Positions 25,001-36,064 of a stretch of 64,000 bases of DNA are shown here, in pieces. This DNA comes from Trebouxia sp. TZW2008. Its lineage: Eukaryota > Chlorophyta > Trebouxiophyceae > Trebouxiales > Trebouxiaceae. Under the pieces are notes generated by a model, which was not told the origin of the DNA, made no database searches, and saw only the letters and a program-made list of their open reading frames with translations. The translations under genes and the position numbers were made by a program. Positions within the stretch are counted from its first letter, which is position 1; each line of letters starts with the position of its first letter. The DNA lies in contig BDIU01000110.1 in assembly GCA_002118135.1 (NCBI GenBank), forward strand, positions 124,001-188,000, written 5' to 3'.

Positions 25001-25440
25001 CTGGCCATATAAGTAGTACATGTACATCAGCTTCTGCAGTGTGCTGCAGCAAAACATGCTTGCTGCCACTTGTTTGCTCATTGCTATATCTGCACATAAC
25101 TGCAAACTGCGAGTGCTGGTTGACATCAATGTCTTCGCGGGTTTGATGCAATCAGCAACATGACGCGATGAATGTCTGTCAATGATCTCAGGTTTAGTCA
25201 GTAGTCAGACTGCCCATTTACCTGATGAGCATGACAGTTGTTGACTTTGCTACTGCTGCAAATTGAGCTAAAGACTACAAGGGTGCTGGTACTGCAGGCC
25301 TCCCCAAGACAAGGTCAGGCAAGATCATGCGACGAGTGTTGCGAAAGATTGCAGCAAAGGAGGAAGACCAGTTAGGAGACACCTCCACGCTGGCGGATCC
25401 TTCAGTGGTAGACACGCTTCTAGGACTGAGAAATAGCTGA
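16961..25440 (+). CDS. ACS: Acetyl-CoA synthetase with N-terminal transit-like leader (13 exons, 700 aa)
   Basis: Converts acetate, ATP and CoA to acetyl-CoA for lipid synthesis. Exons: 16961-17080, 17185-17346, 17828-18046, 18263-18329, 19391-19608, 19926-20133, 20519-20733, 21223-21372, 22174-22329, 22761-22883, 23512-23678, 24550-24704, 25298-25440; total 701 codons, phases exact. Exon 1 gives 40 residues rich in Arg and Ser with almost no acidic residues ([20 protein letters not shown]), which suggests a plastid or mitochondrial transit peptide. Motifs: [29 protein letters not shown]; the P-loop-like [51 protein letters not shown]; and the catalytic lysine in [12 protein letters not shown]. 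Many introns carry decayed copies of neighbouring exon ends, listed separately. The start is the only ATG in frame with the exon 1 donor AGAG|GTGCGT. Confidence 0.93.
18875..19012 (+). repeat. (GAAT)n followed by (GCTT)n tetranucleotide tracts
   Basis: About fifteen GAAT units, a short CATGCATTC spacer, then about fourteen GCTT units, ending in a few GAAT units. The composite lies in ACS intron 4, directly upstream of the first exon 5 relic. Confidence 0.97.
19013..19390 (+). repeat. Ladder of three decayed copies of ACS exon 5 5' end
   Basis: TGCAGGCAAACTGCCCATAA (about 19013), TGCAGGCAAACCACCCATAA (about 19195) and TGCAGGTGAATTGTCCAAAA (about 19294) precede the functional TGCAG|GTGAACTGCCCATCA at 19391. 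The first relic extends about 100 bases and still reads close to [19 protein letters not shown] before diverging. The second stops after GCTATGCATTAAGC. The third keeps only about 30 bases. Each keeps the acceptor-like TGCAG. Confidence 0.92.
20899..21140 (+). repeat. Two upstream copies of ACS exon 8 5' part
   Basis: The copies at about 20899-20945 and 21045-21140 resemble the start of exon 8 ([18 protein letters not shown]). The second still has GCATTGCAG in front and about 85 matching bases. The functional exon starts at 21223. Confidence 0.9.
21490..21822 (+). repeat. Two downstream copies of ACS exon 8 3' part plus donor
   Basis: The copies at about 21491-21583 and 21728-21822 repeat the end of exon 8 ([20 protein letters not shown]) and the following GTGAGC or GTAAGC donor region. 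The first has frame damage (GTGAGGAGAACC, CCTAGAAATT). The second is nearly intact. Exon 8 thus has relics of its 5' part before it and of its 3' part after it. Confidence 0.9.
22035..22125 (+). repeat. Upstream copy of ACS exon 9 5' part
   Basis: Matches the first 85 or so bases of exon 9 ([19 protein letters not shown]), with small deletions that break the frame. It is preceded by GATGCTGCAAGTGCAA. The functional exon starts at 22174 after CTTGCAG. Confidence 0.88.
24808..24870 (+). repeat. Downstream copy of ACS exon 12 3' end plus donor
   Basis: Repeats the exon end ([18 protein letters not shown]) and the CACCAG|GTACAC donor about 100 bp after the real donor at 24705. Confidence 0.9.
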
Positions 25441-25622
25441 TTGCTGACGAGGCTTACAGGACTGAGAAACAGCTGATTGCTGACAAAGCTTTCAGGAGTG
25501 CAAAACAGCGAAGTGCTGACAGCGTTTCTGGAACTTAGAACCAGCCATTTGCTGACAGCGCCTCTAGGACTGGAAAAACAGCTGATTGCTGACCACGCTT
25601 ATAGGATTGAGGAGCAGTTGCT
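25411..25622 (+). repeat. 36-bp tandem repeat spanning the ACS stop codon
   Basis: Six diverging units of 35-36 bp that begin GACACGCTTCTAGGACTGAG and recur as GACGAGGCTTACAGGACTGAG, GACAAAGCTTTCAGGAGTGC and so on. The stop codon TGA of ACS lies within unit one. Units two and three are open in a frame reading D-x-A-x-R-x-x-K-Q. The unit length is a multiple of three, so an ancestral in-frame C-terminal repeat is possible. The present stop precedes it. Confidence 0.88.
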
Positions 25623-26455
25623 TTTTGACAAAGCAGCAGCAGCAGCAGCTTATTTGAAAGTTGTGGGAGCAAACAGGCATGTGTGGTTTGTGAGTGTGTT
25701 TGGAGAGAAATGCAGACCATGCAGAGAGCAGGTCTGCCTCTGTGTTGTTTTGAGTGTGGGGTGCTGAGAAGTCACAATGTGTCATGTGAGAAGGAAGGTC
25801 ATCGTTAGCAGAATAAAGCATATTTTGGAAACAAATGAGAAGAGCCAGGCTCACAGCGCAGTGGCCATAACCTCATTGGGTTGCACTTGTGACCATACTC
25901 CTGCATGCCGTATGCAGTCAGACAGAATTTGGTGTCCTGAGCAGAAAAATCCTAGCTTTCTTTTCACACGTGAGTTGCAGCTCAGGTCTTGCAGAGCAGT
26001 AAAGTTTAGCTTGGTGTCATGAGGCGCTTGCAGCAGATGCATGTTTCAGGCAGCAGGACCAAATGGTTCAGATGCCCAGGACGTGCTTGCGGGCGCAGCA
26101 ACGGTTTCATTAGTGGCGGTGATATTTTTGACAATGACTGATCTGACAACGCATTTTGTGAAATGTCGTGCTTTTCATCATTCAGACCTGAACATCAGTA
26201 TGGCAATTTTGTCAGCTGGCACAGTACGCCAAACTTCAGATGGCACGCTGCGCGCGTCAAAAACAAGGTAGCAACTGGATCTGCGAATGTGTGTATATCA
26301 GCTGCGTGAAATCAGCAGGCATGCTGATGAGGCAGCTATGCAAGGCAACATGTGCCAATTCCGCCCATGCATCAAGCTCTTGACAAATGGAACGCGGATG
26401 CGTCACTCAAACGACAGACAAAAATTTGGCGTTGAGAAAAAACTTGTGCGCTTTC
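25623..26455. other. ACS 3' region, no supported gene
   Basis: Open frames exist (25477-25767 overlaps the tandem repeat) but show no splice structure or family motif. The 3' end of the ACS mRNA probably lies here. Confidence 0.5.
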
Positions 26456-26535
26456 GCTGCCTGAAGGGTTCGAACCTTCGCGGGTTTCCCCATACACTTA
26501 GCAGGCATACTCCTTAACCACTCGGACAAAGCAGC
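26456..26535 (-). tRNA. tRNA-Ser (GCU)
   Basis: Read on the - strand, the acceptor stem GCTGCTT pairs with AGGCAGC (one T-G pair). The D arm is TCC-GAGTGGTTAA-GGA. The anticodon stem TATGC/GTGTA encloses the loop CTGCTAA with anticodon GCT. A long variable arm TGGGGAAACCC is followed by the T arm GAAGG-TTCGAAC-CCTTC. The extra arm and D-arm form are typical of serine class II tRNAs. About 80 nt, no intron, no encoded CCA. Confidence 0.93.
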
Positions 26536-27428
26536 TTTCGGATGGCAAATCCTCGAAATTTTACACTGATAATCCCGTGCAAGCAACAGCTGGCGTGCCT
26601 CAACCATCAAATGCAGTTTCAATTTAAGCTCCTCTCAGCATGTACAGCATGCTTTCAAGTGCGTGTCAAACAATCTGAAGGGTTGTCGCACCTCCATAGT
26701 CATTGATCTGCAAGTGACCAGCAAGATCAACTGCAAGCTGGACTTGCACATGGGAGACTGCTCTGGCTGTTGGTGACTGCTTGTCCATATGCACATCATT
26801 GAGGGTGTTTCGTCTTCTGTGCAGCAAGTTTATGCCATGAGCCATGACATGGCACAGAAATGTTGACGACTGTTCAAATGACGAACTCACTCTAAGACTT
26901 GTTACTTGATGTTAGAATATGGCAAGCAGCACAAAAGATCCCTTGAAACACATCTTCGACAACTAAATTGACTGTGGGAATCAGCTGCGTTCAACGAATT
27001 CTATCAAGCTGAAAATGTATCAGCAAGGAAGCTCACACGTTCAGTGCTTGCATACACACTCATTCGTTAGCAGCAGTACACATAAAGTACAAGCCACATG
27101 CATTGCTACGCAAAAGACAGCAAGCAACAGATGCTGGACAGGCAGCAAACAAAGCTCATTGGCTAACAAACCTCAGCACCTCTGTTGTCACAGGTACTTT
27201 ACCCTCATATGTTTGGGAATCCCATTCACGGGTACTTTATGACAAAACGCTTTGGAAACGCTTCAAGTGCCGAATGGGCACAGCCCAGCAAGACATTACT
27301 GTTTCTGAACACCTGACTGGACAAGACTCTGCATGATAAGACGTGAAAGGGCTCTACAATGTCCGCACTGGCTGATGTCCAATTCTGCTGAGTATACCAA
27401 GGGGAAAGGTTCACCAAGATGACTCAGA
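26536..27428. other. Intergenic between tRNA-Ser and PGAM 3' end
   Basis: About 890 bp without a supported gene. An additional 3' exon of the phosphoglycerate mutase gene could lie here, because its C-terminus is short, but I found none with fitting phase. Confidence 0.45.
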
Positions 27429-29050
27429 TCACACATCTTCATGATCTTTGATTTGATACTGGTGTACAAGGTGCAGGTCATCATTCAGTTCACATACAAT
27501 TGGGATGCCTACTGGGACATGCACACCAGGTATATCCTCATCAGAAATGCCTTGTATATGCTTCAGCAAAGCCTGCAAATCAAATGCACAGTATGGAGGT
27601 GTTGAGTCATGAACATCAGATGTCAGCAACAAAGTTCTGGCTCAAGCTGGGACTGTACACACAATAATGTAGCCAAAAATGGCAGAAATATGCAGCCCAC
27701 TGCATGCATGATTGATTTGGCGGCTGCTCACTGCATGACTACAGCTGAAGTAACTTAGTTCAAGGTGTTAAAGGGTCAGCGTTGACTGGCTGCAGTGGCC
27801 ACCTGTCGTAAATTTCGTGTGGTTTTGCTTGAATTCTGCTCAAGTGGGCTCTCACCCTTATGCTGTTGCCATGTGCAACAATAAGAACCTTCTGACCAGA
27901 CTTGACGGCAGGCGCTATGGTGTCATGCCACAGCGGCAGAAGGCGCTTGACTGTATCTTGAAGGGACTCTGTCAAGGGCATTTCTGACTTGCTCACAGCA
28001 TGGCATGGACCATCTCCAACAAAGCTAGGCCCATCCAGATGATCTTGATCAGCTGCATGTACAGGCACACGACATGATGTCGCCAGCAGTCATGTGACAG
28101 ATGATGATTCAGCAACAACAGGCTCACAGAACTGTGCTGCAGCTGCCCTTAGGCAGGGCCACGTACGCCATCCATGCAGCTTCTAAATGTTATAGTGACT
28201 GTTTACACGTTCTTACAAATGTGCTACGTCTGTGTGGCCCAAGTCCTGTCTCGCCAGGCTGGCTTGCCCTGAGCATCACAGTGGGGATGGTTGGTGTTTA
28301 CCAATTGAAAATCAGACATGCAAAAGCAAACACTTGTTAGTGTTAGGGCTGTGCTCTGCATGACCTGGCAAAGGTCAGGCAGGCAATGACCTAACAGATG
28401 CAACGCAGTCAGCATCACTGGGCAACATATGTGGAGGCTGGCAGTTGCCCTTTATGAGGTCCCACTGCAACTACACAAACAATAGCATGAGGCATGTTGC
28501 AGTGCAACAGGTGCGCTTAATGGATAAAGGAAAGGCCAGATGAGCAAGCAACCAGCAAGGCAATTGACATCAGCATACGTGGAGGCTGGCAAGCATAGCT
28601 TCGCCTCCACTCTTTTGCTTGATCCTGCCCCACTTCCTCTGCAACTTCTGACTTGCTTTTGTCCTGCAAGTCCCCGTAATGCCGTTCGTTGAGCCGCCAA
28701 CATTTCTCCTCCGGGACCCACAGCTGATCTGATTCTTCAAGGACTTTGTGCAGGGACATCACGCAGCGCTTGAGAACAGACGTGAAAGCTCGGTCAAAAG
28801 TGAACCCCTCGGCCTTTAGGAGTCTGCCGGCCTGAAAGTAGCAACAGTGCAATCTCTGAGCCGCTCTGTGTTGCAAACGCTCTCTGCAGCGCGAACACTT
28901 GACGCCATTTGCAGTTGGATGCACCATACATACCTGCTTTGCTCCTTCAAATCCGTCAGAGGTGAGTGCGATGTCGGCCCACCCAGTGAACTTGTTCTCG
29001 TCGTTGTACACAGACTGCCCATGTCGGACGAGCACCAACTGGAAGACCAT
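27429..29050 (-). CDS. 2,3-bisphosphoglycerate-dependent phosphoglycerate mutase (236 aa)
   Basis: Interconverts 3- and 2-phosphoglycerate through a phosphohistidine. Exons: 29050-28934, 28831-28579, 28052-27856, 27572-27429; 237 codons with TGA, phases exact. Motifs: [12 protein letters not shown] with catalytic His10; [41 protein letters not shown] with the acid Glu; the PPP-D linker; and the second catalytic His in [11 protein letters not shown]. The length fits the GpmA family (about 250), but the C-terminus is about ten residues short (ends YQIKDHEDV). There is no leader before LVLVRHG, so a cytosolic location is likely. Land plants mostly use the unrelated cofactor-independent enzyme for glycolysis, so the class is of interest here. 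A short copy of the exon 2 donor region lies at about 28425-28445. Confidence 0.92.
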
Positions 29051-29739
29051 GCAGAGACGCAGGCGGTGCCTGGGCTCGACACTGGCAGCAGCACTGCTTT
29101 CGGAACAAGCTTCTGAAAGTGCAGTGCTTTACTTTGATCTCAACAGGTTATCGTCCGGTATGCCGAGCTTTGCTCGTACATCTGCGCAGTGGTTTCGGCA
29201 AAGGTGAGCAACAGACTCGCAACAAGAGCAGCTTTTGTTAGCGACTTATCGCAGTCGAGCTGCATGAGCAGTCGAGTGCATTTTGACTCGAGTCAAGAAT
29301 CATTGCACGAATCTCATTTCAGGCCTCTTCAACTGGGATTTGTCACGATGAGTCATAAGAAGAGGCAAACCACAACTCTCCTGCTTGCAAACACAATGAC
29401 AGTGCATGCATGGCTCCCACAAGCTACCGTTTTGGTCAAGTCAGACTTTGTTCGTGTCTTGTAGGAAAGCTGAGTTCAGGATAGGTGCAGCTGCAGTGCA
29501 GGTGCTTACTTACAAGGCAGCTCATCAGAATTACTGCACTGCAGCTCGTTCACAGGCATCATCAGTGTCACACTCATGAAAGCATGTCAGCGTAGAGGAA
29601 AGTCAAAGTCAGTGGTGCAGACTACTTGCGCAAAAACACACGATGGATGCGGCCCTGCACTGCTGCATCATAACATCAGCTAAGCTGTACACATGCATTC
29701 TAGATCTGATGAGTATCTGTAGACTTGCACTTCCATGCA
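29051..29739. other. Intergenic, PGAM 5' / HOP1 3'
   Basis: About 690 bp that should hold the PGAM promoter. No supported gene. ORFs on the + strand (28847-29207) are antisense to PGAM exon 1. Confidence 0.5.
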
Positions 29740-32700
29740 TCAATGCATCATCTGGAATTTAGACTTGCCCCCATCATTCTTGGCCTTGGTCATGGCACGT
29801 GTCACATGCTGCCTTGGTGGCAGGCCTGCTGACTCATTCTTGAAGTCTGTGCGCTGTTTCTTAGTCTGGCGAATAGGCTTTTCCACAAACGAGGCTTTCC
29901 TGGGCCGGGTTCTGGGGTTGTCCATGCTCTGCTGACTTTCCACCCAGGCTAAGTTTTCTGCTGGCTGAGTGGCTGACACAATTGCAGGCGAGGTTGCAGC
30001 ATCATCATTGCCTGACATAGCAGCTGACCCGTCCGCGCCATCTGAGTTAGTGTTCTCTGAACCTGCAGATGGATACAGTAACTTCTCTTTGTAAGAAAAG
30101 TCAATTTGAGGACATTCTCGGTCTAGGGACAATGCAATTGGCAACCAATTGCTGCATTCTGACTGCAGTGGCACCTCTGAGGAAGGACAATTCGATATAA
30201 GGACAGTTCCACCAAAGCAGTTGGTACAAAGAGGAGTCACTGTACAGCTGATGACCAGTGGTCATGGCATAGCTTTCTTATTGCATCAGTAAGCACCCCT
30301 TGACAGACTGTTACTTGCAAGTCTTGTGGCCATTTTAGGCAGCATGCAGCCATGCTAATGAGTGCTGCAAACACGCCACATCATGTGAGACATAAACATG
30401 ACCCAGGTGCTATCAATCGAAAGCTTGCTATGGAGGTTCAGGCAATGCCTTTGAGTCTGTACTACACCTTGAGTCTGGACTACACATTGTGTACACACTG
30501 TTTCTGTACTGCACACTCTGTGCATTATACACTGCAGTACACTGCAGATTGGGAAAAGACTTTGGCAGCAGTGTGCAGAGCCAGTCAAAACAGCAGTCAG
30601 TCACCTCTGTATGACACCTTGGCAGCCTGGCTATCATCAGCGCACCTCTTTCTGGACTTGTTTGCTGTCCACCCAGACTTCTCTGTTGTTCCATCTGCAT
30701 TGCAGAATGTGATTTGAGAAGATTTGACCCCAAATGTGTGTGGCTTCTGTACATAGCTGCTGTAAGGCTTCTGTTTGTCCGGCTGAGAATATTGAACATG
30801 TGTGATGCTATATGTCAAATTGCCTGCCGATGTGCAGGCAGTTCAAGTACAGTCCGTACTGTAGTTTTGGACTATCAGCATGGCACACTATGCATGTGCA
30901 GGCATGCTGAGCCGCTTCACCTGCTAACCTCAGCTTGCTTGCCGACTTGGTCTCTGCGTGCAGCTCTTCAACAAATACATGTGCACTGGAATTTTGCGTG
31001 TGCAAATGTGGAAATATACCCTGATGCACAGACAGGTTTCCAAGCTGGTCCATGACGCTCTGCTGCTGTTGCTGCTGCTGCTGGGTTGTCTGGTCTTCAC
31101 TGCCATCTGCCATGTTCATGCTCTGGTCTGCAGCTCTTGTACTGTCCAGTCCAGCCTGCGAGGCCTCATCTGCCCTGTCTAGCTGCTTGATGACCTGTGA
31201 CAAAATGCATTGGCTTTAGAAGCTGTACAGTGTGCCATTCAGAACCTGTAAAGTGTGCTAATCAGAAGCTGTACAGTGTGCACTGAGATTGCGGAAAGCG
31301 TGGGGACAGAAGACACTGAAACAACACTGAGAAAGCAATGCGCCGCGTCAGCTACACCCAGCTTATGTGCTCTGTCTGAATGCTTGATGAGCACACTGTG
31401 TGGGTGTCAGAAGGTGATATGATGTATTCGGCACCGTACAATGTGCGTTGCTGTTGAGGAAAACATCACAATGCACTGGAAAGCACTGCACAGCAGCTTC
31501 CATACTGAATAGGCAAGCTGTGCTGCAAGCCTACATGCCCTTGGTTGAACAACAGAACAGGCAGCGTTGTAATTGGCAGAGCACTTGCACAAAGCAGCAT
31601 CTTGAAGCTGTGTGTGCAGGAGGCTTGACAGTTGAGAAGGCTAACAGACCTTGTAGGCACCTTTGCTCTCACTGGGCTCCAGAAGGCCTTCCTGTACCAT
31701 CTTCCTCAAAAACCTGCATTGCAAAGCATTTTGCATTGTTGCTGTACCTGCATCAGCAGGATACAACCAGGGTAATTTTACACACAAGCACATTGACTTG
31801 CTTGTTGACAACATGGACAAAACAGCATGACTGCAGCACACCCAATGTTCAGACTAGGCTTACATTCTGTATGCCAGAGCATTCATCCCAACTGCATCTT
31901 GATTTGAACAAAAATTTCAATGCACGGCATGCATTCTGGTGTGTAAGCAAGGCAGCAAAAAATGCTAAAGCAAGACTTTTGTCTGAGCAACAGCCATTGC
32001 ATTCAAGCACAGTGCACCTTTCTAGATCACCCAGGTGGACGTCCACAAACTCTGTCATCAGTGTGGTGAACAGCACCTGACCCCGTGTCAAGCAGAAAGC
32101 CATGACTGCATCATACTTGACTGCAATGCTAGGGTCAAAAGCGGCATCTGGGGCGATCTCTGCTGGTGCATCTGGAGCAAGGGGCATCACATCCATGTAT
32201 GCTGCTTGTGTTGGCTCTTGTGGAGCAGTCATCAGGTCCTGCAGATCCCCTGTAATCAGCAAGTAATTTTTGTCAAGTTGTGCGATTGCCCACCACTGAC
32301 AATGACTGCAGATCCTCAGCCTTTACAGCAAAATGTCACTTCTGCATGGACTGATGTCGCCCAACATGGGCAACTTCTTGCAAATCCCCTGTGCAAACAG
32401 CAAGATTTTGTTGTCAGATCTGATATTGCCCACCACTACCAACCTCTGCAGATCCCCTGTGCGACCAACAAGATGTGAACAGTCAATTGTCATGTCGGCC
32501 ACGATTGACAATATTTGCAGATCCTCTGTGCCAACAGCAAGAGTTTAGTCCTGAATCGAGACGTTGCCCAACAATGACAAAGTCTGCTGGTTCTTGACGC
32601 AGCAAAATTTGTTACTCAACGGTGATGTCGGCCAGCACTGACAGTGTCTGCAGATCTCCTGTGCAAACAGCAAGATGTTGTTCCTGTAAGGCTGCCCTAC

Positions 32701-35700
32701 AAAGACAATGCCCGCAGGTCCTTGGCGCAACTGGCAAGATGTGATTGCTGAATTGTGATGTTGCCTACCATTGGTACTGGCTGTAGATCTCCTGTGCAAA
32801 CAGCCAGATCTGAGTGCTATGTGTCACACCATCATTTACCATTGATACAGCTTGTAGAGAGTGGACATAACGTCTGCCCACCAATACAGGAGGCTGGCAA
32901 GGTTTTTCTGCTTTAGTGACAATGTGTGCACAGGGTAGCCATAATGTCTGTCCATTATTGAATGCAACGAAGATATGTGAGACCAACCTGATACAAGACT
33001 GTCCTATCAACTTCTCAGCAGGGAACAGATGGCAGATTGGGCTAGGGCATGTAGCAGCAGAGTCAACAGACTTGTGACTTTGTGGCAGTGGGGCAACATG
33101 TGCAATTGTGATGCAAATATGACAATATTGCAGGCTGCAAATTGTGCTGTGCATCAGGTGTGAAGCTCACCAGCCAAGCGCTCCTTTGGGTGTGGCTTGA
33201 CAGGCAAAGCCTGGCTGGTCTCTTGAGGGTCTGTAGCAGCTGACTCTGCAGCTGCTGGCTCAGCTGCCTGCTTGACTTCTGGTGCCCTAGAGGTAACTGC
33301 CTCTCTGTCAGACTCATCCAAAACCGTCTTGCTTGTCCCCCTATCCTGCTTGCTCCCATCCTTCATGTTGATGTCAGAAGCTTCAGGCTCACGCATCTCA
33401 GCATCCTGGCAATGGAACAGTCAGAGGGTTGATGAGTGATGCAGGTTGTGTTGTTGATCATGTCAAGCTGCATGCCAGTGAGGCTGTAACCTACCAAAGC
33501 ACAGACACAGGACAGCAATGGATTTGTAAGCCCTGATGATGCTGTCAGAGCTCACAAACACACTTGCTCACAGCACACATACACATGGGGACAAAGTACT
33601 ATACACGTGCAACATATGCATAGACACATACCATCATGCACATGCTGTGCACTTTCCTTCTAGCTAAGGCAGGATTTGCTGAAATGGGCTGCTGCCATTA
33701 CCTGCAAGCCTGAGTTCACCTCATTCCCTTCCATGGCATCAGGGTAGGTTGAGCATTGGCCACTCTCACAATGCTCATCCAACCCCTCATTGCAGCTGTC
33801 CAGCAGACTCTTGACCTTCAAGCTCACAGCATGGTGGTTGGTGGAGACATCCCCCAGGTTCCTGCATCAACCAGTATGAACCTCTTGAACCTGAAGCGTT
33901 GCCATGCATGCCAGACTAGTCTGTATGCACAGCCAGCACTTGTGCATGCAGCATTTGACCAAAACAGGTTGCAAAATTGACAGTCACAATATGTGCAGTC
34001 GAGCTCATGTCTTGAAGCATGTCAGGAGGGACACAGATTGCAAGCAAGGCAGAATAGCTCAAGTTTGGCATAACAAGTTGCATAGACAAGCACATGGCAA
34101 AGCATGTAGACAGTTATTGCTGCACACATTGAGAAGGGCTTGCGGGCAAAGTGGCCCAGGCCTTCTTCAGCAATGGGCTTGAAATGAGGGGGCTCGTACT
34201 CCTCTGGTGTGTTCTCATGGTATGTCAGCTTCATGAACAGGAACCTCTGCAACACAATCACAATGGATCAATAACATGCTCAGCCTTGGCTGTTGGCAAA
34301 GCTCTTTGGTGCCATGTTTCCACTGAGCTCTGGCATGCCGCATACAGTCAGTTGACAAGCGCTGGGCTCAGTGAGCAGGGCTCATGCAACCCAGATGCAT
34401 TATGAAGACATACAGCAAGTCTGAATCATGGACCATGGATGTGATGTCGTGAGACCAAGCTTAAGGCATGCATGCTGTAGGGTGACACCAAGATGACCCT
34501 TTGGCAAGTGTTATGGCAAGATGTCCAGACAGCCTGCAGTGCAGGCATGTATGCAAAATCCCATCCAGCAAGCACATCCAGACGCATTGATGCTGTGCTG
34601 TCTGATTAGTGGCATGTCTTTGCACAAGCAGCAAAAGTTTGCTGCAAAGAGAGAAGGGAGGCACAGGAGGGGACATACCTCTGGTGGCATGCTGTCCAGT
34701 GTCTTGCAGATATGCACCAGCATTCTGATCAGTCGGCACACCTGGTACTTGACAGAACTGACATTGGCTTTCTGCAGCACCGAAACAAGTCAAGCTGACC
34801 AAAGGAATCAATGGAAATGAACACCAAATAGGATTGATATATGGTAATTCACAACTGTTGTGATTCCTGAGAGCATTTGACATGCTCATTCACTTACTGG
34901 CTTCTTGTTTGCCTTGTCCGCAGGCTTGCCGTTTGTAGTCAGATTGACAGTCACACCTCCGTCTGAGTCATAGCTGAACTTGTACACATACTCCTGCACG
35001 CCACATCACCATGCTTTGGTGAAGTGCTTGTGAGCTGTCAGATTGTTCATTGCCGCACAGTATTGCTGCTTGCAGCAATGACTTGCAGGGCAAGCAAACG
35101 CAGCAGAGCGTGCATCTTACAGCATGCAAATGCAAAACTTGGTGAGCTGAACACTTCCGCAAGCAAAGGCTGTTGTGACAGCAGGTTTGTCTGCAAATCG
35201 TCATTCTGCAAGCAAAGGTTGTGATGACAGCAGTGTGAAAGTGCAAGTAATCACACCTCAAGGAGGCATGTGCTGCCTTCATCTTCAGAGATGCCAAACA
35301 AGAGGCACTTCAGGTACTTCTGCTTCAAGGCGTCATATACCCCTGCACCAAATCATCAGCCTTTTGCCATGTCACTTTCTGCATACACAGTGCTTTGCAC
35401 AAATAACAGCAGACAGTCACAAGTAGCTCAGCAGTGTGCGCCCTGGCTGTATTTACCTCCTTCAACCCAATCAACCAGCAGTCTTGACTCCGGGGTGTCT
35501 GGTTTCAGCATCATGATCTGTAGGCCTGCAATGCACATACATGTGATGCATCAAACTTTTCATGCTTGTGCAAATGAGTGCTGCTTATGGTGCAAGCCTC
35601 ACCACCAAGGTTGGGCATGTCCACAGTCTTGAACAGGTGACTGGGGAACAAGCCCCTCAGATGACTGACATGAAAGATCGACTGCACAGCACAGCAACAA

Positions 35701-36064
35701 TATGTAGGAAAGCTGGTCCAGAAGAGCAGCAAGCTCACAGTGTAAGGAATTGTCAGCAGCACTCACTACTCTCAGGAGACACCGAACCTGCAAAACACAG
35801 ACAGGGGCTGTAAGTGGCTTGGTCATAAGCAGGTGGCAAGCCGACGTGCCTGAAGGCTTACCACTTCAAGGGACTCTGTGAACGTGATCTCTGCTTGCTG
35901 CTGAGCTTGTGCCTGTGCCACGCGACGCCCCTGCAGGGTACGGTCGCAGTTTTGAGCCGTCCAGCCACGTCTGCACAGGCCTCACCGCCGAGGGAAACAA
36001 GGCAGCATGGGTCACTGGCTGCGTCTGCAATTGGTCGAAACGCTACTGCGTCAGCGCTTACCAT
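29740..36064 (-). CDS. ASY1: Meiotic HORMA-domain protein, HOP1/ASY1 type (15 exons, 607 aa)
   Basis: Axis protein of meiotic chromosomes that promotes inter-homologue recombination. Exons: 36064-36062, 35930-35862, 35787-35767, 35681-35603, 35525-35457, 35342-35257, 34993-34898, 34771-34679, 34246-34128, 33861-33702, 33405-33171, 32249-32018, 31713-31650, 31194-31020, 30062-29740; 608 codons with stop, phases exact. The HORMA domain (residues 10-235) contains QAEITFTESLEV, SIFHVSHLRGLFPSHLF, RLLVDWVEGGVYDALKQKYL, YKFSYDSDGGVTVN, LIRMLVHICKTLDSMPPE, RFLFMKLTYHENTPEEYEPP and HHAVSLKVKSLLD, in the plant ASY1 order. A winged-helix-like piece (FLRKMVQEGLLEPSESKGAY) and a basic tail follow. Length matches plant ASY1 (about 600). 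Exon 1 is only the ATG, and exon 3 is 21 nt. The start is inferred: no upstream in-frame ATG exists. Confidence 0.9.
32240..32830 (-). repeat. About 66-bp tandem repeat carrying the acceptor of HOP1 exon 12
   Basis: On the - strand the motif TTTGCACAGGGGATCTGCAG (or variants such as CACAGGAGATCTGCAG) recurs eight or nine times at intervals of 60-70 bp. The true junction is ATTACAG|GGGATCTGCAG at 32249. Each unit therefore contains a pyrimidine/CACAG acceptor-like site plus the first eleven bases of the exon. Between these the units keep GGGCAA...ATCA and TTGCTGTTTGCACAG blocks. Confidence 0.9.

Noticed and set aside
18875..32830. CRISPR-like regularly spaced repeats (for example the 60-bp and 66-bp arrays).
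   Set aside because: Units are fully tandem with no unique spacers, contain exon ends and lie inside introns of a eukaryotic genome.
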